Below are positions 1 through 5,315 of a stretch of 6,499 nt of DNA, piece after piece. The stretch is taken from NCBI GenBank assembly GCA_946403735.1, contig CAMJAZ010000099.1, positions 1 to 6,499 on the forward strand, written 5' to 3'. Below the pieces are notes generated by a model. It searched no databases and was not told the DNA's origin. It saw only the letters and a program-made list of their open reading frames with translations. Each line of letters opens with the position of its first letter. Within the stretch, counting starts at the first letter, position 1. The DNA comes from an uncultured Selenomonadales bacterium (GTDB lineage: Bacteria; Bacillota; Negativicutes; Selenomonadales; Selenomonadaceae). Made by a program: the position numbers and the translations under genes.

Positions 1-528
1 TTGTGGAATCACGCGCGGGAACTTTCAAAAGCTACGGTTTACAATGATATTGTGGCGAATCATTATGCACAACAGCAGGAACTTCAGCGAATGCAAATGT
101 TGCAAAATCAATCTGTGAACGACTACAACAACTATGTTGCGCAGAAACAGGCAACTGAAAATTTTGAAGCTATAAGGCAGTATGCAACGGGCGAATTTTT
201 CAATGCACAATCGGCGATAGACAAGGAAATTATAACGGATTCATTTGCGCGATTGGGTAGAAATATGGCGACACCTGCGGATATGATGATTGTACGTGAC
301 TTTTTCACACGTGCTGAAAATGCATATTCAAATAGAAACGCTCAACCAAATAATGCGCAAAAATTGCCGTCACAAACGCCTAAACCAAATTTTCCGCGAA
401 CTAATCAGTTAAACGGTACAACAGGTAGCGGCGGCGGTGTCACTCAAGCTCAACTTGCCGAAATGCTTAATAACAGAAAATGGAGCGAAATTCCGCCTTC
501 GTACCAAAAAATTTTACTCGGACTTTAA
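1..528 (+). CDS. Probable phage scaffolding-type head assembly protein, C-terminal part
   Basis: The reading frame is open from the first base of the window to TAA at 526-528. The TTG at position 1 coincides with the window edge, so the true start is probably upstream and this is a 5'-partial gene. The visible 175 residues are mostly polar and helical. A Gln/Asn-rich stretch at residues 23-50 (YAQQQELQRMQ and following) looks able to form a coiled coil. Helical segments run to about residue 112, followed by a Pro/Asn/Gly-rich linker (about 113-147) containing GSGGG. A short amphipathic tail ends in WSEIPPSYQKILLGL. A helical rod, a flexible linker and a small C-terminal coat-binding segment directly upstream of the capsid gene is the usual plan of phage scaffolding proteins. 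I infer the role from this architecture and from position. There is no catalytic or protease motif, and no sequence family was firmly recognised. A minor head protein is the main alternative. Confidence 0.55.
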   Translation: MWNHARELSKATVYNDIVANHYAQQQELQRMQMLQNQSVNDYNNYVAQKQATENFEAIRQYATGEFFNAQSAIDKEIITDSFARLGRNMATPADMMIVRDFFTRAENAYSNRNAQPNNAQKLPSQTPKPNFPRTNQLNGTTGSGGGVTQAQLAEMLNNRKWSEIPPSYQKILLGL

Positions 529-544
529 GAAAGGTTGACAAATA

Positions 545-1576
545 ATGCCAGAAAATAAATTTTTATTTAATATTCAACGATTCGCAGACACTTCAGCGGG
601 CGAAACTGCACCAGATTTAATAGTGCGTGCTTGGGCGAAAAGCACCTGGGAAGCAGGACTGCATAAATCGTTTTTCGACAAATTCACAGGAACTTCACCA
701 GGTAGCATAATTCAAGTTAAGGAAGAATTAACGCGACAAGCTGGCGATACAATTATAATTCCGTTGTTAATGCCGCTCACTGGCACTGGAATTGAAGGCG
801 ATAACGAACTTGAAGGCAATGAAGAAATGCTCATTTACCGTGACTTTGCAGTTCAAATTGATCAAATTCGCAACGCCGTAAGACTGAAAGGTAGAATGGC
901 AGAACAGAAAGTGCAAGTTGATATGCGCAGAGATGCCCGCGAAGGATTGGCAGATTGGCTTGCAACTTACATTGACAAGAAAATTTTCACGGAACTTTCG
1001 ACAGACCCAACACCAGACAGAATTGTTTATGGTGGCAGTGCTACAAACGAAGATGAAATTGGCGCGTCTGATGTTTTCGATACAAGCCTTATCGGTAAAG
1101 CAAAACGTGTTGCGCTTGCTGACGAAAATACTATGGTTAAGCCCATAAAAATCAATGGTAAGGATACTTTTGTGATGGTTATCGACCAATATCAAGCTAG
1201 GGACTTGATTAATGACGAAAAATGGATAGCTGCACAGCAACACGCCAATATACGCGGCGAAACTAACCCGATTTTCAGCGGTGCACTCGGCGTTTATGAA
1301 GGTGTTGTACTTCATCAGCATAACCGCGTTTTGAGAACGAAAACGGGTAGCGGCGGTACAACGGTAGGACACGCGCTGTTTTTGGGCGCTCAAGCGGCAG
1401 TATTTGCAATGGGTGACGGACCGACATGGTACGAAGATAAATTTGACTATGGCGCCAAGTGGGGCATTTCATTTGGAAAAATATTTGGAATAAAGAAAAC
1501 TGCCTTCAAATATGACGGCGAAACCCTTACTGATTTTGGATGCATAAACGTTTTGACGGCGTCTGAAAAGGATTAA
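545..1576 (+). CDS. Major capsid protein, N4-gp56 family
   Basis: This 343-residue protein should be the coat subunit that forms the icosahedral shell (HK97-type fold in this family). Family-like features are visible in order: DLIVRAWAKSTWEAG (24-38), FFDKFTG (43-49), a GDTIIIPLLMPLTGTGIEGD region (67-86), LEGNEE (89-94), FAVQIDQIRNAVRLKG (101-116), ARE-GLADWLA (131-140) and a C-terminal WGISFGKIFGIKKTAFKYDG segment. The length fits the roughly 300-400 residues usual for this family. ATG at 545 is preceded by GAAAGG at 529-534, a good SD with 10 nt spacing. The N-terminus carries FLFNIQRFA (6-14), a short hydrophobic/basic motif that I recall from the N-termini of several Firmicutes phage structural proteins. 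The gene follows the probable scaffold gene after 16 nt and is closed by a terminator at 1589-1626, as expected for a highly expressed head gene. The family call rests on pattern recognition, not on a search. Confidence 0.88.
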   Translation: MPENKFLFNIQRFADTSAGETAPDLIVRAWAKSTWEAGLHKSFFDKFTGTSPGSIIQVKEELTRQAGDTIIIPLLMPLTGTGIEGDNELEGNEEMLIYRDFAVQIDQIRNAVRLKGRMAEQKVQVDMRRDAREGLADWLATYIDKKIFTELSTDPTPDRIVYGGSATNEDEIGASDVFDTSLIGKAKRVALADENTMVKPIKINGKDTFVMVIDQYQARDLINDEKWIAAQQHANIRGETNPIFSGALGVYEGVVLHQHNRVLRTKTGSGGTTVGHALFLGAQAAVFAMGDGPTWYEDKFDYGAKWGISFGKIFGIKKTAFKYDGETLTDFGCINVLTASEKD

Positions 1577-1588
1577 TCGAAAATTTTG

Positions 1589-1626
1589 GCGGCAGGATAA
1601 AATTTCTTGTCGCTTTTATTTTTTTT
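1589..1626 (+). terminator. Intrinsic terminator after the capsid gene
   Basis: The left arm GCGGCAGGA (1589-1597) pairs over nine positions with TCTTGTCGC (1605-1613), including two G-U pairs. The loop is 7 nt (TAAAATT). The right arm runs straight into TTTTATTTTTTTT (1614-1626). It begins 13 nt after the capsid stop codon and ends just before the SD of the next gene. It is a textbook Rho-independent terminator on the + strand. The two G-U pairs may make it partial, giving read-through into the fibre genes, since no clear promoter is seen between it and the ATG at 1642. Confidence 0.8.
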
Positions 1627-1641
1627 GAAAGGAAGGTAGAA

Positions 1642-4600
1642 ATGGCGAAATATCTTTCAAAAGCAGGCGCGATTCATTTAATAAATAAAGTGAAAGAAAA
1701 TTTTGTGTCGTCGAATGAACCAGTACAAGCGGCGTATTCGGCGAATTCAGGTCACGCAGACACTTCAAATTCAGCAAATAGCGCGAATCAAGCTACAAAT
1801 GACGCGGCTGGCAATCCTATTCATTCAACGTATTTGACGATTAACGACGCGGCGAATACTTATTTGCAAAAAGGCGAAAATGCCGTTAGCGCTACAAGTG
1901 CTATCACGTCGACAAATTGTACTGGCAACGCTGAAAATTCTACGCGATTATCGACGCCGCGAAAAATTAACGTGACAGACGCTACAGAATCAAATTTTGG
2001 CACGGCGGCAGATTTTGACGGTACAAGCGACATTACAATAAAACTGCCTTCGACGATTAAAATTTCAGTTGACGGCAATTCATCAACGGCGACGCGTGCA
2101 ACTTCCGATTCTGCGGGCAACGTCATAACTAATCACTACGCGCCAAATTACAATCCAGTTTTCACTGGCACGCCGCAAGCGCCAACTGCAAATGAAGGCA
2201 CGAATAACAATCAGCTGGCGACTACAGCTTTTGTACAAGCCGCGATTAAAAAGTTAATCGGCACTGCGCCTGAAACTTTGGACACGCTCAACGAAATTGC
2301 AGAGGCTATCAGCAAAGACAAAGATTTTGCGGCGACAATGACAAATGCGCTGGCTGGCAAGCAAGATTTAAATGCGGCATTGACAACGTTAACTAACCTT
2401 GTTACGAATGACGACAAAATAATTTACACGAAAAATAACTCATATGTGACGGCAGATTTAACGGAATTTGCACGAACTTTGCTTGACGATTCGACCGCCG
2501 AAACTGCACGACAAACTTTAAATGTGCTCGGTAAAAATGAAAACGCGGTAAGTGCAACTCAACTTGAAACGGCGCGGCAAATTTCAATAACAGACGGCGA
2601 AAACACTGGCACTGCTACAAATTTCGACGGTACAGAAAATATTGCAATTCAACTTCCCGCGACGATTAAGGCAAATTTAGTTGGCAACGCTTACACGGCG
2701 ACAAATGCTGATTCGGCAGATACGGCGCTGAAACTTACGAATGCACGGACGATTCAAACTAATCTTGAAAGTACGGCGGCGGAAAGTTTTGACGGTACTA
2801 AAAATATTTTGGTAGGCGTGACTGGCATTTTGCCGATTGAAAAAGGCGGCACTGGAAATTTACGCGGCAATGCGACTAGCGCTACAAAACTTGAAACCGA
2901 ACGCGCAATTTCAATTACCGACGGCGTGAACACTGGCACTGCTACGAATTTCGACGGTACGAAAAATATTTTGTTGGAACTTCCTGCGACGATTAAAGCC
3001 GATTTAAACGGCAATGCTGACACTTCAACGCGGACAACTCAAGATTCGGACGGCAACGTTATCACCGAAAAATATATGCCGAAAATTTCAACTGCCACGC
3101 TTACCATTCCTATTGACGGCTGGCAAAATGATGACGACGTACCTTTCAACCGCTACTTTGATTTTGAAATTTCAAGCTTAACGGCTGATGATGTTGTAAA
3201 TGTGGTAATTTCGCCGAATAATCAAGGAATTTGTGTCGATTGTGGATTGTGTCCTACCTGCGAAATTTTCAATGGCATTTTGCGTTTTCGTGCAAAAGCT
3301 ACTCCTACTGCTGATATTTCTGCTGAATTTTATATTTTGAAAGGCGCGACGAACGGTAAATTTAAAAGTTTTGGTAGCGTAAATTGTTCAACTTCACAGC
3401 GCGTCGTTATTTATAAAGTTCCTTCACAGATAGGCGATTTGTCGTTTAACGGCAAGACTCAGACGCCAACTTGGGACGATTACGACCCGTCAAAACTTTT
3501 AATGATTGGTGAAATTTCTGGCGTAAATGCCGACACTTACACGGTAAGTTTTATTCCCATTGGAAATTGTACGTGGTCAAGCGATACCCGTGAGCCACGA
3601 ACTCAAACTTGGAAAATAAACCGCGCTATAATTGATGATATTCCTTCACAAGGCGAAATGTTGACTTATAACGGCGAACCACAAACTCCAACGCTGAATA
3701 ATTTTGACGCCGATAAAATGACGTTAAGCGGCGATTTTGAAAATTTGGTTGACGCTGGAATGTACACCGCTTACGCGACGCCGACTGAAAATTATATGTT
3801 TAGCGACACTTCCATAACCGCTAAGTCTTTCAAAATTTTTGTCGAAAAAGCCGCGCAGGAAATTTCTTTGAGCCAAAATTCACTGTCACTTGAAAATATT
3901 TTGATGAGCGACACGGTCATTGTAAATCGGCTTGGCGACGGCGTTATCTACGCTACGTCTAACGATTCGGCAGTTGCGACGGCGATAAATGCAGACAGCG
4001 AAGTTACTATTTCGGCGGTTTCGACTGGCAAGACTACAATTTTGATTAACGTTGCGGAGGGCAAAAATTATCTGTCTGCAAGTGTTGTTGTACCTATTGA
4101 ATGTTTCGTGATTAAGCCTTTGGCGGAATGTACGGTTGATGAAATTGTTGCGGCAATACAATCTGGCAAAGCACAAAATGCGTGGGACGAAGGCGATTTT
4201 ACCGCGCCGATAACTTTAAACGGCAAAATTGGCGACGCTTTAACGCTTGATAATTGCCAAATTCGCGCAAAATTAATCGGTTTCAACCATAATTCGGAAT
4301 TTGAAAGCGGCGGAAAATTTTCAGCACATTTTATTTTTGATACGGCGTTGATTGATACGAACTACGATAAAGCGTCGATTAGCGGCGTGAAATATTTTCA
4401 GCACAATTTGACGGATGGTTCAAATATTGGTGGCTGGGCGGCTAGTAATTTGCGTACCATTTGCGAAAATATTTTTAATGCGTTGCCTACCGAATGGCAA
4501 AATATTATCACGCCTTGCACCAAGTACACTTTTAATTTTGAAAACGTAACGGCAACTGTCGATAAAATTTTTCTGTTGTCGGAGTATGAAATTTTCGGTA

Positions 4601-4830
4601 GAAATTCTTACGCAAATTCGGCTGAACAAAATTTTCAAATGCAGTATGATTATTTTAAAAATGGCAACTCAAAAATATTCAATTCGCAGGATTCGCCTTG
4701 TAATTGGTGGTTACGTTCTGCGCAAAATTCAAATGATACAAGTTTTTGTCGCGTAAGTTATGAAGGTGGAATTAACACGTACAATGCACGATTTTCGCAA
4801 GGCGTGACGCCAGCTTTTATGGTTTCGTGA
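1642..4830 (+). CDS. Long modular phage tail fibre / receptor-binding adhesin
   Basis: A 1062-residue virion protein expected to reach from the tail to the host surface. The start is ATG with AAAGGAAGG at 1628-1636. Domains in order are as follows. Residues 1-20 (KYLSKAGAIHLINKVK) are a short attachment-like motif. Residues 21-168 are Ala/Ser/Asn/Thr-rich fibre repeats with GN..T.T and D..GN.I...Y units. Residues 170-296 are a classical fibre segment with PVFTGTPQAPT, LATTAFVQAAI, TLDTLNEIAEAI and a LLDDSTAETARQTLNVL motif. Residues 300-480 are further fibre repeats with IEKGGTG at 399-405. Residues 482-590 are a beta domain containing C531, C534, C537 and C540. Residues 593-665 and 666-735 are two Ig-like repeats (QTPTWDDYD, QTPTLNNFD). 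Residues 736-823 are a Big_2-like Ig domain. Residues 825-1062 are DUF6273-like, with ITLNG, GFNHNS, GGWAASNLRTI, LLSEYEIFG, WWLRSA and GVTPAFMV. The last domain most likely binds the receptor. Signal peptide and membrane segments are absent, as expected for a virion protein. Confidence 0.85.
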   Translation: MAKYLSKAGAIHLINKVKENFVSSNEPVQAAYSANSGHADTSNSANSANQATNDAAGNPIHSTYLTINDAANTYLQKGENAVSATSAITSTNCTGNAENSTRLSTPRKINVTDATESNFGTAADFDGTSDITIKLPSTIKISVDGNSSTATRATSDSAGNVITNHYAPNYNPVFTGTPQAPTANEGTNNNQLATTAFVQAAIKKLIGTAPETLDTLNEIAEAISKDKDFAATMTNALAGKQDLNAALTTLTNLVTNDDKIIYTKNNSYVTADLTEFARTLLDDSTAETARQTLNVLGKNENAVSATQLETARQISITDGENTGTATNFDGTENIAIQLPATIKANLVGNAYTATNADSADTALKLTNARTIQTNLESTAAESFDGTKNILVGVTGILPIEKGGTGNLRGNATSATKLETERAISITDGVNTGTATNFDGTKNILLELPATIKADLNGNADTSTRTTQDSDGNVITEKYMPKISTATLTIPIDGWQNDDDVPFNRYFDFEISSLTADDVVNVVISPNNQGICVDCGLCPTCEIFNGILRFRAKATPTADISAEFYILKGATNGKFKSFGSVNCSTSQRVVIYKVPSQIGDLSFNGKTQTPTWDDYDPSKLLMIGEISGVNADTYTVSFIPIGNCTWSSDTREPRTQTWKINRAIIDDIPSQGEMLTYNGEPQTPTLNNFDADKMTLSGDFENLVDAGMYTAYATPTENYMFSDTSITAKSFKIFVEKAAQEISLSQNSLSLENILMSDTVIVNRLGDGVIYATSNDSAVATAINADSEVTISAVSTGKTTILINVAEGKNYLSASVVVPIECFVIKPLAECTVDEIVAAIQSGKAQNAWDEGDFTAPITLNGKIGDALTLDNCQIRAKLIGFNHNSEFESGGKFSAHFIFDTALIDTNYDKASISGVKYFQHNLTDGSNIGGWAASNLRTICENIFNALPTEWQNIITPCTKYTFNFENVTATVDKIFLLSEYEIFGRNSYANSAEQNFQMQYDYFKNGNSKIFNSQDSPCNWWLRSAQNSNDTSFCRVSYEGGINTYNARFSQGVTPAFMVS
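2563..2679 (+). repeat. Fibre repeat, copy A (pairs with 2890-3006)
   Basis: Encodes residues 308-346 of the long fibre, from LETARQISITDGE to LPATIKANL. It aligns without gaps to residues 417-455, with 31 of 39 residues identical by hand count. More diverged relatives are at residues 102-142 (nt 1945-2067) and 363-390 (nt 2728-2811). The shared core is an ISITDG..NTGTATNFDGT-like strand followed by a LPATIK strand, typical of repeated beta units in phage fibre shafts. Confidence 0.8.
2890..3006 (+). repeat. Fibre repeat, copy B (pairs with 2563-2679)
   Basis: Encodes residues 417-455 of the long fibre, from LETERAISITDGV to LPATIKADL. It is an in-frame paralogue of copy A. The DNA keeps long identical stretches such as AACACTGGCACTGCTAC, while many other differences are synonymous. 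It is followed by a GNVITEKYMP unit that matches GNVITNHYAP after the first, diverged copy, so the duplicated unit is longer than the core listed here. Confidence 0.8.
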
Positions 4831-4834
4831 GGTG
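4828..4834 (+). promoter_or_regulatory. Shine-Dalgarno that sets the start at 4841
   Basis: TGAGGTG overlaps the stop codon of the long fibre gene and is followed by six A residues and ATG at 4841. It makes ATG 4841 the better start than the in-frame GTG at 4832, which lies inside the SD itself. Confidence 0.75.
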
Positions 4835-4840
4835 AAAAAA

Positions 4841-5161
4841 ATGTACCAGATAACAGTTGACGACAAAATTTTTTACACATCGACCGCGCCGAATTACGTT
4901 AAAAAAAAGTTAGAAAGTGGCGCGTGGATAAAAACTTCAAAAGATGATGCAGACGCTATTTCTGTTTTTGGCGAAATTTACAGCCTGCCGAATAAACTGC
5001 CGATTGAAAATAAAACTGTGGCAAACGTGAAAGAAATAGACGGCGGCACGATTATTTTTGAAGTGTCGAATAAAACGAAAATTAATGCGCTGAAAGTTGT
5101 TGATATACAGGAGGCGCTTTGTGATTTGAGCGAAGATTTGGAGGCGTTGAAAGATGGCTAA
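4841..5161 (+). CDS. Small phage tail-region protein of unknown function
   Basis: A 106-residue soluble protein starting MYQITVDDKIFYTS. I do not assign it to a named family. The first half looks beta-rich (MYQITVDDKIFYTS, then YVKKKLESGAWIKTS), with a middle strand pair (TVANVKEIDGGTIIFEVSN). It ends in an acidic amphipathic helix (VVDIQEALCDLSEDLEALKDG) that could be a coiled-coil or oligomerisation tail. The ATG at 4841 is chosen because of the SD at 4828-4834. A GTG start at 4832 would add MKK but has no SD. The gene starts 10 nt after the fibre stop codon and overlaps the next gene by 8 nt, so it is probably translationally coupled to both. Its place and size (long fibre, then about 106 residues, then about 53 residues) recall the xkdV-xkdW-xkdX order of Bacillus PBSX. 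This is a similarity of layout only, and a role as fibre chaperone or adaptor is inference. Confidence 0.75.
   Translation: MYQITVDDKIFYTSTAPNYVKKKLESGAWIKTSKDDADAISVFGEIYSLPNKLPIENKTVANVKEIDGGTIIFEVSNKTKINALKVVDIQEALCDLSEDLEALKDG
5140..5144 (+). promoter_or_regulatory. Shine-Dalgarno for the 53-residue gene
   Basis: GGAGG lies 9 nt before ATG 5154, inside the end of the preceding gene. It is the main support that the short overlapping frame starting at 5154 is translated. Confidence 0.7.
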
Positions 5162-5315
5162 GATATGGGCAGAAAGAGTTTTGGCAGGAACGCGAAAATT
5201 TGAAAAAATACCAGCATCGTTTAAAGCGGCGGTAGAAAGAATTTTGCGTGAACGTTTTGCAAGTGGCGAAATTTCGGAAGAAGAATTGATGAAAGCGTTG
5301 GGAGGTGAAAAATAA
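5154..5315 (+). CDS. 53-residue CD1375/XkdX-like small phage protein
   Basis: This short frame runs from ATG 5154 to TAA 5313-5315. It encodes a basic, helical protein beginning MAKIWAERVLAGTRKFEKIP and ending EISEEELMKALGGEK. The N-terminal pattern (MAK-x-aromatic, then a basic helix, a turn with I-P, and a second helix AAVERILRERF) matches what I recall of the CD1375 family of tiny proteins found beside tail fibre genes in Firmicutes phages, and it resembles XkdX in size and place. GGAGG at 5140-5144 gives a well-spaced start. The gene overlaps the upstream gene by 8 nt, and its TAA shares one base with the next ATG (TAATG), a typical translational coupling junction. No biochemical function is established to my knowledge. 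The family link is moderate, but the coding call is strong because of the SD, the overlaps and the coherent protein composition. Confidence 0.78.
   Translation: MAKIWAERVLAGTRKFEKIPASFKAAVERILRERFASGEISEEELMKALGGEK

Noticed and set aside
535..563. TTGACA at 535-540 as a -35 box before the capsid gene
   Set aside because: No acceptable -10 box lies 16-18 bp downstream (the sequence there is only A/T runs), and it sits between the SD and the ATG, so a transcript would start inside the coding region.
767..1393. A 208-codon open frame on the minus strand opposite the capsid gene
   Set aside because: It lies wholly within the strongly recognised capsid gene, has an unnatural Cys/Phe/Asn-rich composition and no SD or neighbours on that strand. 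It is a shadow of the + strand codons.
4801..4811. Inverted repeat GGCGTGACGCC near the end of the long fibre gene as a terminator or DGR-type hairpin
   Set aside because: The stem is only 4-5 bp with a 1-3 nt loop, has no T tract, and is inside coding sequence. It is too weak to call as either element.
4832..4840. GTG at 4832 as start of the small gene after the long fibre
   Set aside because: The GTG is part of the GAGGTG SD that is well spaced for ATG 4841. There is no separate SD upstream of it.
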